Positions 16,309 to 24,599 of a stretch of DNA of 32,467 nucleotides are shown one piece after another. Below the pieces are notes generated by a model that was given only the letters and a program-made list of their open reading frames with translations, ran no database searches and was not told where the DNA came from. The position numbers and the translations under genes were made by a program. This DNA comes from Desulfonatronovibrio magnus (lineage in GTDB: Bacteria > Desulfobacterota > Desulfovibrionia > Desulfovibrionales > Desulfonatronovibrionaceae). Position 1 is the first letter of the stretch. Every line of letters begins with the position of its first letter. The DNA is taken from NCBI RefSeq assembly GCF_000934755.1, contig NZ_KN882186.1, positions 21,448 to 53,914 of the forward strand. Reading direction: 5' to 3'.

Positions 16309-17703
16309 TCAAGACTGTTGTCTGGAGCGACCATCCTGTTCAGGAAGCGTAATATTTAATTCTTTGATCTTTCTGAACAGTGTGCTTTTATGGATGCCAA
16401 GCTCTCTGGCAGCTGCCTGGCGATTAAAGTTATTTCTTTCAATGGCGTCATAAATTGCCCTGGCTTCAATATTTTGCCTGGCCATTTTTATATCCGTCCC
16501 GACTGATAAACGGTCCATACCGATAATTTCCGGTGGCAGATGCTTGATGGTGATTTCACTGTCAGCACAAAGAATAAACGCCCTTTCAACTGCGTTCTCA
16601 AGCTCCCTGATATTCCCAGGCCAGTCATGTGCCATGAGCAGGGATAACGCCTGGACATCCATTCCAGGGACCTTTCTGTTCTGAATTCTGTTGAATTTTT
16701 GGATGAAGTTATCCACAAGCAGAGCTATATCTTCCTTACGCTTTCGCAGAGGTGGAATTTCCACCCTGACCACATTTATTCTATAATATAAATCCTGTCG
16801 AAAAACCTTATCCTCAACAAGCTTTTCCATGTCCCTGTTGGTTGCAGCAATTATCCTGGCCTCAAGCCTTTCAGGTTTGACAGACCCAAGAGGTTCAAAG
16901 GTCTTTTCCTGCAGAACCCTGAGCAGCCGGACCTGCATGGCCGGACTGATTTCACCCATTTCATCTAAAAAAATAGTGCCCTTTCCAACCAGAGAAAAAC
17001 GCCCGGGCTTGTCCTTGACAGCACCCGTAAAAGCACCGCTCTTGTATCCAAAAAGCTCCGACTCTAACAAAGTATCAGGAAGAGCACCACAGTTCACAGC
17101 CACAAAAGGCTCATCTGCTCTGGGACTCAGGGAATGAATAGTCCTGGCTAAAAGCTCCTTGCCTGTTCCGGTTTCTCCAAGAATAAGCACTGTACTTGGG
17201 CTTTCCGCCACTGCGGGCATAATCTCAAAGATGGCCTCCATGAGCGGACTTCGGCTTACAAGATCACCCATTCTGAATTTGCCTTCCAGCTCCTTTCTGA
17301 GGCCTTCCACCTCACTTAAGTCACGAAAGGTCTCAGCCCCGCCAATAATTTTTCCATTTTCATCACGGAGCACAGCAGTAGAAACACTTATGGGGATACG
17401 GCTGCCCTGGGCATTGATAATAAATCCGGAACGGTTGATTATTGGCCTGCCGGTTCCCATTGTTTTTTCCAGAGCACACCCTGTCTCGCACATGCTGGAC
17501 CGAAACACTTCGCAGCATTGCCTGCCCAGGGCCTCTTTTCTAAGTATTCCGGTTATTTCTTCTGCAGCCCTGTTGAATGAAGTAATCTTCCATGACCTGT
17601 CCACAGTGAATACGCCATCCGAAATACTCTCCAGGATTGCCTGAGTTCCACTTTGCAAGCCATGAGCAATGTCTGGCTCTGAGTAATAGTTTTTATCTTT
17701 CAT
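16309..17703 (-). CDS. Sigma-54-dependent activator with Cys-containing PAS domain
   Basis: A 464-residue enhancer-binding protein. The N-terminal PAS domain (about 22-130) has clustered cysteines, C63, C64, C72 and C76 (CCEVF ... CETGC), which could sense redox or bind a cofactor. The AAA+ domain has Walker A GETGTGKE at 176-183 and the sigma-54 contact loop GAFTGA at 223-228. The C-terminus is a Fis-type helix-turn-helix (RQAAARELGIHKSTLFRKIK). It lies upstream of the ORP-like genes in the same direction, as a sigma-54 regulator accompanies the orp operons of D. vulgaris, so it is the likely activator of the promoter at 16166. Confidence 0.9.
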   Translation of the reverse strand: MKDKNYYSEPDIAHGLQSGTQAILESISDGVFTVDRSWKITSFNRAAEEITGILRKEALGRQCCEVFRSSMCETGCALEKTMGTGRPIINRSGFIINAQGSRIPISVSTAVLRDENGKIIGGAETFRDLSEVEGLRKELEGKFRMGDLVSRSPLMEAIFEIMPAVAESPSTVLILGETGTGKELLARTIHSLSPRADEPFVAVNCGALPDTLLESELFGYKSGAFTGAVKDKPGRFSLVGKGTIFLDEMGEISPAMQVRLLRVLQEKTFEPLGSVKPERLEARIIAATNRDMEKLVEDKVFRQDLYYRINVVRVEIPPLRKRKEDIALLVDNFIQKFNRIQNRKVPGMDVQALSLLMAHDWPGNIRELENAVERAFILCADSEITIKHLPPEIIGMDRLSVGTDIKMARQNIEARAIYDAIERNNFNRQAAARELGIHKSTLFRKIKELNITLPEQDGRSRQQS

Positions 17704-17842
17704 ATGAAAAGTTATGGTAACAGTTCACCATGATGAAGGGATTGTTGATCTTAAATGGAGAAGACATCATTTGTCATTGTTGCCCCCTCCGGATTGACAC
17801 TGTTCGGGAGTGGCTAAATCGTTTCCTTTATTCTACCGTCCT

Positions 17843-17908
17843 TTAAAGTGCTTCCTCCAGTTCTTTCATATCAACCTGCTTGGCGATGTAGTCATTCATG
17901 CCAGCTCC
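17843..17908 (-). pseudogene. C-terminal tail of a receiver domain (remnant)
   Basis: The minus strand reads GAGMNDYIAKQVDMKELEEA followed by L and a stop, matching the receiver end KAGMNDYLAKPVEMKDMEKA of the kinase at 19231. Pro of the KP motif is replaced by Gln, and sequence further upstream is not related. It is an isolated leftover. Confidence 0.7.
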
Positions 17909-18086
17909 CGGATTTTTTTGAGGTGGGTCAAATGAATCGGCAGGGTCAAGACTACGTGCATTTCACTTACAGAAGTCCAAAACTACCTGAATTGTCAAGC
18001 TTTCTTTTGTCGTCTTCACGATTATCATAAGCTAAAAATTATGATTATTACTCTGACCCAAATACTTTTTCAATATGATTGGGTAA

Positions 18087-18227
18087 TCAAGACTCTGCAA
18101 CTATTGAATCATTTTGTCCACAGTAACTCCAGTTCTTTTCCACATCTTTTGTGATTTCCATTGTTTTCTGGTCCATCCCAGAATCGCCCAAGGCTTCTCT
18201 TGTTGAATTTTTTCCTTAAGAGTCATA
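18087..18227 (-). CDS. Possible small protein (46 aa)
   Basis: An open frame from ATG at 18227 to TGA at 18087, with sequence MTLKEKIQQEKPWAILGMDQ and then KTMEITKDVEKNW. The composition is protein-like and rich in Lys and Glu, but no clear ribosome site precedes it and it has no recognisable family. It lies in an 800-base stretch that otherwise has only remnants. Low confidence. Confidence 0.25.
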
Positions 18228-18261
18228 AGCGATTATTTTGGCTTATAGGTAGTATACCTGC

Positions 18262-18372
18262 CCCGGAGCATGAACACCTGGATCATCAGATCCGGGAGAC
18301 AGGTAGTCTTCAAAATTCAGGGCCAAGGACTATCCCATAAATTAGCCGGAGGCTATACAATCAGATCAGTAC
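18262..18372. repeat. Dispersed repeat next to receiver remnants, copy 1
   Basis: Shares CAGGTAGTCTTCAAAA, a CTGCCCCGGAG-like left part and a TACTCTCC-like right end with 32205-32320. Both copies lie close to a receiver-domain C-terminus on the minus strand. It has no intact reading frame here; it may be a common 5' region of a gene family. Confidence 0.5.
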
Positions 18373-18527
18373 TCTCCACGATCAATGGACGACAATTGGA
18401 GATCGTCTTCAAACATGACCTCCTCATTAACGAACCTGCCTTGCCTTCGTGTGTGTTCATGCTTGACATGGCTGTTAAATGTAATTACGGTATACACAAA
18501 TAGATATAGCTTTAAGGAGCAGGACCC

Positions 18528-18800
18528 ATGAAAAATCAAATACGAACAAGAGATGTTAAATTGGTTCCCATTGGAAATTCCAAGGGAATTCGTATACCCA
18601 AGGCTCTTATTCAGAAATATGGTCTGGCAAATTCTCTTTTACTAGAAGAAACAGAGAGTGGGCTACTTCTTCGTAAGAAAGAAGAAAAGAAGCTTTCCTG
18701 GGAAGATACCTACAAAAGCATTGCTGCTGAAAATGAAAACTGGGACGATTTTAATGTAGCCCTTCTTGATGGCCTGGAGGATGAGGACTTTGAATATTAA
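18528..18800 (+). CDS. AbrB/MazE-type antitoxin
   Basis: A 90-residue antitoxin with an N-terminal SpoVT/AbrB swapped-hairpin DNA-binding domain (VKLVPIGNSKGIRIPKALIQ, then LLLEETESGLLLRK) and an acidic C-terminal tail (ENENWDDFNVALLDGLEDED) that would wrap the toxin. AAGGAG precedes the ATG. The toxin gene overlaps its 3' end, the normal order for MazEF-type modules. It should repress its own promoter, which probably lies in the AT-rich bases just upstream. Confidence 0.88.
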   Translation: MKNQIRTRDVKLVPIGNSKGIRIPKALIQKYGLANSLLLEETESGLLLRKKEEKKLSWEDTYKSIAAENENWDDFNVALLDGLEDEDFEY

Positions 18801-19116
18801 AAGATACGACATATTTGTTGCTGATCTTAACCCCACTTTGGGAAGCGAAATTAAAAAAGTGCGCCCCGTCGTCATAGTAAGTCAAGATGAAATGAACAAA
18901 TATTTAGATACTGTTGTTGTCTGCCCATTAACTTCTAAGCTGCATCCTTTATGGAGAACCCGGATACAGACAAAATGTGCAAACAGAAATGCTGAAATTG
19001 CTGTTGACCAAATCCGTACCATTAGCAAGCAAAGGTTGAGAAAAAAAATTGATAATTTATCAGAAGGCAAAGCAGCCCAATTACGGAAACTTATCACTGA
19101 TATGTACGGCGAATAG
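18781..19116 (+). CDS. MazF/PemK-type endoribonuclease toxin
   Basis: A toxin of about 111 residues of the MazF family, expected to cut mRNA when the antitoxin is lost. Family motifs are RYDIFVADLNPTLGSEIKKV and RPVVIVSQDEMN, then VVVCPLTS and AVDQIRTISKQRL. The start is not certain: ATG at 18781 has GGAGG immediately before it, and TTG at 18790 has a better-spaced GAGGA and starts NIKRYD. Either way it overlaps the antitoxin gene, so the pair is translationally coupled. All expected motifs are present. Confidence 0.88.
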   Translation: MRTLNIKRYDIFVADLNPTLGSEIKKVRPVVIVSQDEMNKYLDTVVVCPLTSKLHPLWRTRIQTKCANRNAEIAVDQIRTISKQRLRKKIDNLSEGKAAQLRKLITDMYGE

Positions 19117-19230
19117 CCATTATTTAAAAAAAGCCTATGAACATATTCTGTGAGAAGATTCTTTTGCCAGTCTTGCAAATAATTGAACTGGACTATGCCA
19201 TGTCCCATAGCCGTTATATTGTGAGTTGGG

Positions 19231-20877
19231 TTATGTTGCAAGCCTTGAAAACGCTTTCTCCATATCCTTCATTTCAACCGGCTTGGCCAGGTAGTCATTC
19301 ATGCCGGCTTTTAGATATTTTTCTCTATCACCCTGCATTGCATAGGCAGTCAGGGCAATTATAGGAATGTCTTTTTTTGTTCCCAGGTCAGTTGACGAAC
19401 GGATGTTTCTTGTAGCCTCAACTCCATCCATGACCGGCATGCGGATATCCATCAGGATGACATCGAAATCCTGGGCTTTGAGCAGATCAATGACCTGCCG
19501 GCCATTTTCAGCAAGGAAAACAGTGTGCCCCATCATCTCCAGGATCTTCTGAGCGGGATACTGGTTTGTCGGATCATCTTCAGCCAGTAGAATGCGCAGA
19601 CTTTTCTCAGACTGAAGTAAAGGTTTTGTCTGATGATGCTTGGGAGCTGACTTTCCCTCTGGCAGCTTGAATGGTAAAACAACATAAATGCTGGTTCCTT
19701 CCCCTACCTGACTGGTAATATTGATGGTTCCGCCCATGAGGTCCACAAGTCTTTTGACAATGGCCAGGCCAAGGCCTGCACCCTCATATTTCCGGGTATA
19801 AGAATCCTCCACCTGGACAAAGGGCTTGAGAAGGTTTTCAATCTTGTCTTCAGGAATGCCAATGCCGCTATCGGATATTGTAAACATTATCCGAATATCA
19901 CAATGTTTACCTGGGGCAACGGACATTATGTCCATGCTCACAGTCCCATGCTCAGAAAATTTAATGGCGTTGCCCACAAGGTTGAAAAGAACCTGCTGCA
20001 CCCTTGTGTCGTCTCCGATGAGCGTTTCTGGGAGCGAAGAATCAACAAAAAAATCCAAAGAGAGCTCTTTCTCACTGGCTGGAATTACAAAGAGATCATT
20101 CAAAGAGTCACAAATACTTTTAAGATTGATTTCATTTTCCCGGATTATCATTTTCCCTGCATCAATACTGGAAAGATCAAGGATATCGGATAAAAGTTGA
20201 GTCAGCCTCCTGGCTGAAATATTCCCCAAATTGACCAGCTCCTCCTGATCCTGCTTAAGGCCTGTTGATGATAACAACTGCATCATGCCCATTATTCCGT
20301 TCAAAGGTGTGCGAATCTCATGGCTCATATTGGCCAGAAATTCAGACTTGGCCAGATTGGCTGCTTCAGCCTGCACCTTGGCATGAAAAAGGGTTTCTTC
20401 AGCCTGTTTACGGTCAGTTACATCCCAGACCGTAGATACCATGAGGTTGCTTTCTGGAAGAGGGATGTTCTGAGCAGTAATATAAAATGGCTCCTGACCA
20501 GGGCGAAATACCGGTATATCTTTCCAGTACATCCTGGCAGGGTTGCCGCTGGCGCAATCATCAAGAACCATGGCTTTTATTTTTTCCCTGAATTCAGGCT
20601 CCTGATAAACGGCTTCCCAGAAATCGTTAGGGGCAGCCAACGCTTCGCGGGTGGTCCGGTAGAATTTGGCAAAGTTGTCATTCATATAGGTAAACTCCAC
20701 TTTCGGATCGACCGAATTCACGGCAACCCCAACTGGAAGATTGTCTAAGGTCGCCTGGATAAAAGCTTCCCGCTTTCGCAGCACCTCTTCAGACTTTTTT
20801 ATGTCGGTTATGTCCCTTACCCACTCCAGAAAGAACTCAACATTATTAGCTTGATCCAACAAAGGTATTACCCGCAC
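19231..20877 (-). CDS. Hybrid histidine kinase, 3' part of a frameshifted gene
   Basis: 548 residues, but the open frame extends further upstream to about 21040 and joins the gene at 20972-21982 if one base is removed. Domains are a PAS end (WVRDITDIKKSEE), a second PAS, HisKA with ANMSHEIRTPLNGIMG, a HATPase with NAIKFSEHG, DSGIGIP and GAGLGLAIVKRL, and a terminal receiver (DVILMDIRMPVMDG, LAKPVEMKDM). It would phosphorylate the His then the receiver Asp. The region just 5' holds CYRTYRGYDDICPDC, a Cys-bearing PAS. The intact protein would have about 910-920 residues. Confidence 0.85.
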   Translation of the reverse strand: MRVIPLLDQANNVEFFLEWVRDITDIKKSEEVLRKREAFIQATLDNLPVGVAVNSVDPKVEFTYMNDNFAKFYRTTREALAAPNDFWEAVYQEPEFREKIKAMVLDDCASGNPARMYWKDIPVFRPGQEPFYITAQNIPLPESNLMVSTVWDVTDRKQAEETLFHAKVQAEAANLAKSEFLANMSHEIRTPLNGIMGMMQLLSSTGLKQDQEELVNLGNISARRLTQLLSDILDLSSIDAGKMIIRENEINLKSICDSLNDLFVIPASEKELSLDFFVDSSLPETLIGDDTRVQQVLFNLVGNAIKFSEHGTVSMDIMSVAPGKHCDIRIMFTISDSGIGIPEDKIENLLKPFVQVEDSYTRKYEGAGLGLAIVKRLVDLMGGTINITSQVGEGTSIYVVLPFKLPEGKSAPKHHQTKPLLQSEKSLRILLAEDDPTNQYPAQKILEMMGHTVFLAENGRQVIDLLKAQDFDVILMDIRMPVMDGVEATRNIRSSTDLGTKKDIPIIALTAYAMQGDREKYLKAGMNDYLAKPVEMKDMEKAFSRLAT

Positions 20878-20971
20878 ATCAACCCACGTGCCGTCAGGCA
20901 GTTCACTCTCTGCACCAAAGGGCTCTTTGGTCTTAAGAACTGAAACAGCTTTGCAGTCAGGACATATATCA

Positions 20972-21982
20972 TCATAGCCCCTGTATGTGCGGTAACACTT
21001 GGTGTTCAGGACCCTTTTTTCCGGAGGAACTGCTGCAAACCCCCTGCCAGTTGCTGTAGATAATGTTCATGTCCGGATCATGTATGGAAATCATATCCGG
21101 AACCATGGACAACATTTTTTGAAAGCGTTCTTCGTTTTGCTTCAGTGTCTCCTCAAGCTGCCTGTATTCTGTTATATCCTGGACTGTAGCAAAAACCAGG
21201 GGAGCTTTACTCTGTCTGTAGTGTATAATGCCAGTGGTCCTTACGGATAAAACCTTTCCGTCCTTGCGGATAATCCTGAATACTTCAGGTCTTAGCTCTT
21301 TGCTTCCGGATGTGATACATTCATTAAACCAGTGAGTTATTGATTCCATATCTTCCGGGTGAAAAATTTTTATATGAGAAGCCGGATCGCTGATTTGAGA
21401 CTTTTCGTATTGCAAAATATCACACATTGTATCTGACCAGCTCACTTCTCTAACTTCCATATCCCAGATAAAATCTCCTGTTTTTGCCATTCTCTGTGCC
21501 GCAACAAGTCTTTGCTCACTTTGCCTCAACTTTTCCTCAGTCTGGACAGTTCGCATAACAGCTTCTATCCGGGCAAGTAACAGTTCTTTATGGACCGGTT
21601 TTGTTAAATATCCGTCAGCACCGGCTCGCAGACCTTGGGCCTGATCTTCAGGACTGGTCTTTATCCCGGATAAAAAAAGGATATGAGTATTGGCAATATC
21701 CGGATCAGCCTTGATCTGCATACAAATATCAAAGCCGCTGGCATCCGGAAGATTGACATCCAGCAATATTAGGTCAGGTCTATGTCGAGGAATCAGCTCT
21801 AAACATTCAGAGCCCGTTCCTGCCTTAAAAATCCGGTAGCCCGCTGAAGTCAGGATCTTTTCAATGATCAATAAATATTCAGGGTCATCATCTACTATAA
21901 GGATGGAACGGAAGGCATGCCTGTCCGTAAAAGGAGCTTCACATATGTATTTATTAACAATCGTTTTGTCGGTGCTTGTCAT
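20972..21982 (-). CDS. Receiver-PAS protein, 5' part of a frameshifted hybrid kinase
   Basis: About 336 residues starting at 21982, where AGGGAG lies seven bases upstream. It has an N-terminal receiver domain (SILIVDDDPEYLLII, LILLDVNLPDASG, GYLTKPV) followed by a PAS domain and the start of another (EERFQKMLSMVPDMISIHDP). In this frame it ends with SSSSGKKGPEH and a stop. Removing one G from the run of five G (plus strand 21039-21043, CCCCC) restores GFAAVPPEKRVLNTKCYRTY and joins the kinase half. As it stands it would be a receiver-PAS protein without a kinase. Confidence 0.82.
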   Translation of the reverse strand: MTSTDKTIVNKYICEAPFTDRHAFRSILIVDDDPEYLLIIEKILTSAGYRIFKAGTGSECLELIPRHRPDLILLDVNLPDASGFDICMQIKADPDIANTHILFLSGIKTSPEDQAQGLRAGADGYLTKPVHKELLLARIEAVMRTVQTEEKLRQSEQRLVAAQRMAKTGDFIWDMEVREVSWSDTMCDILQYEKSQISDPASHIKIFHPEDMESITHWFNECITSGSKELRPEVFRIIRKDGKVLSVRTTGIIHYRQSKAPLVFATVQDITEYRQLEETLKQNEERFQKMLSMVPDMISIHDPDMNIIYSNWQGVCSSSSGKKGPEHQVLPHIQGL

Positions 21983-22091
21983 TAATATCTCCCTGAGTAT
22001 AAAGCTGGTCAAGCAAACCTATGGCAAAGCAGAAATATATTGGATAGCTTTCAAGGTCATGCATAATTTGATTCTATAGTGATTATCTATG

Positions 22092-22250
22092 TCATTTTTG
22101 ACATGAGCTCGGCAAAGTAAAAAACACCTTTGTCCCCTTGCCCGGCTCACTTTCCACCCGAATTCTGCCGCCATGCTTTTCTACAAACTCTTTACACAGG
22201 ACAAGCCCAAGGCCGGTTCCTTTTTCTCCTTCTGTTCCATACTGTCTTTT
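22092..22250 (-). pseudogene. 3' fragment of a histidine kinase ATPase domain
   Basis: The minus strand reads [20 protein letters not shown] then [20 protein letters not shown] and a stop after SSCQK. This is the G2-box end of a histidine kinase HATPase. Upstream, homology stops abruptly, and the exported-protein array begins at 22266, so the rest of the kinase is missing. Confidence 0.8.
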
Positions 22251-22265
22251 GCATTTGTTTCAGTT

Positions 22266-22688
22266 TTATTTAAGCAAAAGGTCTGCTTCTTTATAAACAT
22301 CTTCACATGCCTGCCTCTGGGTGGCAGCTCTTGGATAAAAAAAAGGCCTCACTCTACTTTTTATGCCATAAAATTGTTGATCTCCAGCCTGCTCCCTGAC
22401 AACGTTACAATCGAATTGTGACCATGCAGTATCACTCTCATCAGAATAAATGCATCTGTAAGTGATCAATGTTTGAGAATCATTTGCTGATGTGTAAGTT
22501 ACGCTAATCTGCCTCCAGTATCCAAACAGTGAAGTCTGTTCTACATTTGCTGAGCAATGAATTGTCTGGTGGTGATTTGTCCAATCATGTGCATGTGCAG
22601 GTTTAAAGAAAACAAAAAGAGAAAGTGCGAACAAAAGTGAAGTAGCAGCATAAGAAAAACAAAAGTAATTTTTGATTGTTTTGACCAT
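22266..22688 (-). CDS. Exported protein of unknown function (140 aa)
   Basis: First (3'-most) of ten minus-strand genes for small exported proteins. The signal peptide is KTIKNYFCFSYAATSLLFAL through FKPAHA, cleaved before HDWTNHH. The mature part has 4 Cys and tyrosine/serine-rich beta-looking segments (YWRQISVTYTSANDS). GAGGA precedes the ATG. No family recognised. Confidence 0.65.
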   Translation of the reverse strand: MVKTIKNYFCFSYAATSLLFALSLFVFFKPAHAHDWTNHHQTIHCSANVEQTSLFGYWRQISVTYTSANDSQTLITYRCIYSDESDTAWSQFDCNVVREQAGDQQFYGIKSRVRPFFYPRAATQRQACEDVYKEADLLLK

Positions 22689-22903
22689 AATTTCCTCAGT
22701 ATCTATTGAAGGTTAAGTTCTGTGTTATGCTATGCGTTTTTTAATAATTTGTTTGTAACATGCCTTGTCCGTTAATTTCATCTGTCCCGCACCTCTGTCT
22801 TACCGGTATCCACTCACCATCAGGCAAAGGCCTCATCAAAATTGAAGTTCTTAACTGATGAATGTTCGAAATGACTCTAACGGTCATCCTCATGACAAAA
22901 CTT

Positions 22904-23251
22904 TCATTCTGAAGCCTTCGCCATACCAGGTTGCGGACCTCCAGCCTTCCAGTGCGGGCAGTCGAAGTCCCGCATGTCCTGCATAAGGCAATAGCTTCTG
23001 AACCTGACGCATGCGAAGAGACAATCCACGTCCCCCGGAGGGCACAGGGCTTCACATTGATCCCGATTAGCATCACAGGCCCGCAGGATACTGCTGAACG
23101 TCACGTTGCAGCAGTAGTTGCAGTCGATCAGGTCGGAGCAGCCGTGGACGCAGTCGATGTAGGTTCCGGAGGCGGCGTGAAGGTTGGGCGTTGCCATGAA
23201 CAACAGGGACAGGGCCAGGGCCAGGAAGGTGGTCAGGAATAGTTTTTTCAT
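22904..23251 (-). CDS. Exported Cys-rich protein, paralog A, with UGA before its CxxCH-type end
   Basis: A 115-residue protein that is a close paralog of the one at 25027. Signal peptide MKKLFLTTFLALALSLLFMA, cleaved after HA. The mature part is Cys-rich (DCVHGC, DCNYCC, ALCPPGD, DCLFACV). The paralog ends with SECKFCHEDDR. Here the first Cys of that CxxCH heme motif is TGA, so the protein ends at SE, although the frame stays open for KFCHEDDR up to a TAG at 22877. AAGGAG precedes the start at 23251. It is either a nonsense loss of the heme site or, less likely, selenocysteine. Confidence 0.8.
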   Translation of the reverse strand: MKKLFLTTFLALALSLLFMATPNLHAASGTYIDCVHGCSDLIDCNYCCNVTFSSILRACDANRDQCEALCPPGDVDCLFACVRFRSYCLMQDMRDFDCPHWKAGGPQPGMAKASE

Positions 23252-23331
23252 TTTCAGTCTCCTTGTGGCGAGGTCAGTGTAAAAGTGTTGAACTGCCAAG
23301 TGTTCCGAAAGGCCAAAGATCCAAAGCTACA

Positions 23332-23772
23332 TCACTGTCCGGCGCGGACCGGCCACACGTGGCTGTAGGGGGCCTTGCGGTGGTGCACGTAGACGTTGCC
23401 CATGTGCACGCCACATGCGTGGTCCGCCATGTCCGGGTAGGGCGTGCTGGACCAGTAGTAGGACGCCTGGACCCCGGTAAAGGGATGTCCGCCTTGAATT
23501 GCATGGTATATAGCCTCAAGCTCATCCTTGCTCGGCAGCAGCCAGCCGTCAATTCCGGAGATGCTGAAAGAGCTGCACCTGGACATGGCGTCTTTCCAAT
23601 TCAATCTGCCGAACGGGTTGGCATCCTTGGTCCACATCAGCCCCGTCACCGTGTCCGTCACCGTCCCGTTCCCATTGTCCGTGAACCGCTGGGCCTGGGC
23701 TTCCCCGGACATGACCATCCAGGTCAGGCAGAGCATGACTGCCATAGCTGCAAACGCAAGAATCTTTTTCAT
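23332..23772 (-). CDS. Exported DUF1566 (C-type-lectin-like fold) protein, paralog 1
   Basis: A 146-residue secreted protein. Signal peptide MKKILAFAAMAVMLCLTWMV through GEAQA. The DUF1566 domain shows FTDNGNGTVTDTVTGLMWTK, GWLLPSKDELEAIYHA, YYWSST and a HVWPVRAGQ end. An AGGAG site precedes the start at 23772. It is about 80-90 percent like the gene at 27355 except for a hypervariable stretch of 35 codons at 23362-23466, flanked on both sides by almost identical DNA. The fold family and variable C-terminus fit a ligand-binding surface protein; the ligand is unknown. Confidence 0.85.
   Translation of the reverse strand: MKKILAFAAMAVMLCLTWMVMSGEAQAQRFTDNGNGTVTDTVTGLMWTKDANPFGRLNWKDAMSRCSSFSISGIDGWLLPSKDELEAIYHAIQGGHPFTGVQASYYWSSTPYPDMADHACGVHMGNVYVHHRKAPYSHVWPVRAGQ
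23362..23466 (-). other. Hypervariable codon block in DUF1566 paralog 1 (possible DGR variable region)
   Basis: 35 codons between GGGGTCCAG and CACGTGTGGCCGG. Compared with the block at 27385-27492, 24 of 35 aligned codons differ, and 20 of those retain the third base (for example TAC/TCC, GGC/TAC, GCC/CAC). The 30 bases that follow on the minus strand are identical in both genes and GC-rich. The block includes the aromatic YYWSST segment. Confidence 0.6.
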
Positions 23773-23906
23773 GATTAGTTCTCCTGTTGATGGTGAATTT
23801 TTGGGGCTTGCATCTCTGCCAGCACGACCCATCCCATGGCAAAACTTTATGAATCTAAAAATCATACATGTAAACGACAACAGACATCCCGCATTACTGA
23901 TAGTTG

Positions 23907-24275
23907 TTAACGCATATTGTTAATGCAATCCGGAATGGAACTTCCGCTCATTTCCACGCAATTCCATCCTGAATCAGGGTAATATCCGCACTGCGAGTTT
24001 CCTGAAGTTACCTGACCTATGACTCCGGAAGGAATATAGCTGGTGAGACCGTCACGGGAGATGTCCCTTGTCACCGCGCCTTTGCTGCCATCGACAAAAC
24101 CGTTTCCGCAGTTGCCATATGAGGGAACGAACAGAATCCAGTACTTTATACCTTTACACCTACAGGCGTAATTCTCGTCAGCCGATGCAGGCGTGACCGC
24201 TGTCAAGACCAGGGCGCAGGCGATGACCAGCGCACAGGCAGCTATTTTTGAATCCGTTTTCCACATTGTACTCAT
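23907..24275 (-). CDS. Exported Cys-containing protein of unknown function (122 aa)
   Basis: Signal peptide KIAACALVIACALVLTAVTP ending ASA before DENYACRC. The mature part is Gly/Ser-rich with about eight Cys (ACRCKG, GNCGNG, SQCGYYP, NCVEM, DCINN). The start at 24275 is chosen because a GAGGA site precedes it; a longer start at 24350 has none. A promoter-like TTGTAA-16-TATCAA lies about 40 bases upstream. No family recognised. Confidence 0.65.
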   Translation of the reverse strand: MSTMWKTDSKIAACALVIACALVLTAVTPASADENYACRCKGIKYWILFVPSYGNCGNGFVDGSKGAVTRDISRDGLTSYIPSGVIGQVTSGNSQCGYYPDSGWNCVEMSGSSIPDCINNMR

Positions 24276-24311
24276 GATCGTTCCTCTTTGGTTGGATGGT
24301 GAGATGTTGAC

Positions 24312-24339
24312 TTGATAATGAATGTTCCATGCCTTACAA
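24312..24339 (-). promoter_or_regulatory. Sigma-70-like promoter upstream of the 24275 gene
   Basis: Minus strand TTGTAA (24334-24339) and TATCAA (24312-24317) separated by 16 bases. The -35 is followed by GGCATGG, matching TTGTAT-GGCATAG upstream of the DUF1566 gene that starts at 27807. The shared layout suggests common promoters in the exported-protein array. Confidence 0.35.
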
Positions 24340-24405
24340 AAAAAATACATAATTTAAAAATGTTAGAATAAAATGCCAACCAGTTAAAACCGTGCTGTTT
24401 GAGGA

Positions 24406-24437
24406 GCTTGGTGCAAAAAGTGCTTTTTGCACCAAGC
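24406..24437. repeat. Perfect 15-bp inverted repeat with TG loop
   Basis: GCTTGGTGCAAAAAG-TG-CTTTTTGCACCAAGC forms a strong stem of 15 pairs between two exported-protein genes. A partial copy of the right arm (GGACTTTTTGCACTGACC) is at about 24508. It could end transcription of the gene at 24600 (upstream on the minus strand), though its U run is inside the stem. Confidence 0.6.
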
Positions 24438-24599
24438 AGTGGTCAGTGGTTAGTTTGCTAGTAAAAACAATGTGTTGCCGGAAGTCCATAAGGCATTTTG
24501 TTTGGTCCAAAGGACTTTTTGCACTGACCTCTAAAATGGTACAACGCCGCTGGTCGTATCGCCGGCCCCCATGCCTTTCGTTTTCGTGCCAGGACCGGA

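Noticed and set aside
22877-22903. SECIS element after the UGA of Cys-rich paralog A
   Set aside because: GTCAT-GAGG-ATGAC can pair, but its loop is only about 12 bases after the UGA, nearer than usual for bacterial SECIS, and the intact paralog has almost the same sequence because it encodes HEDD.
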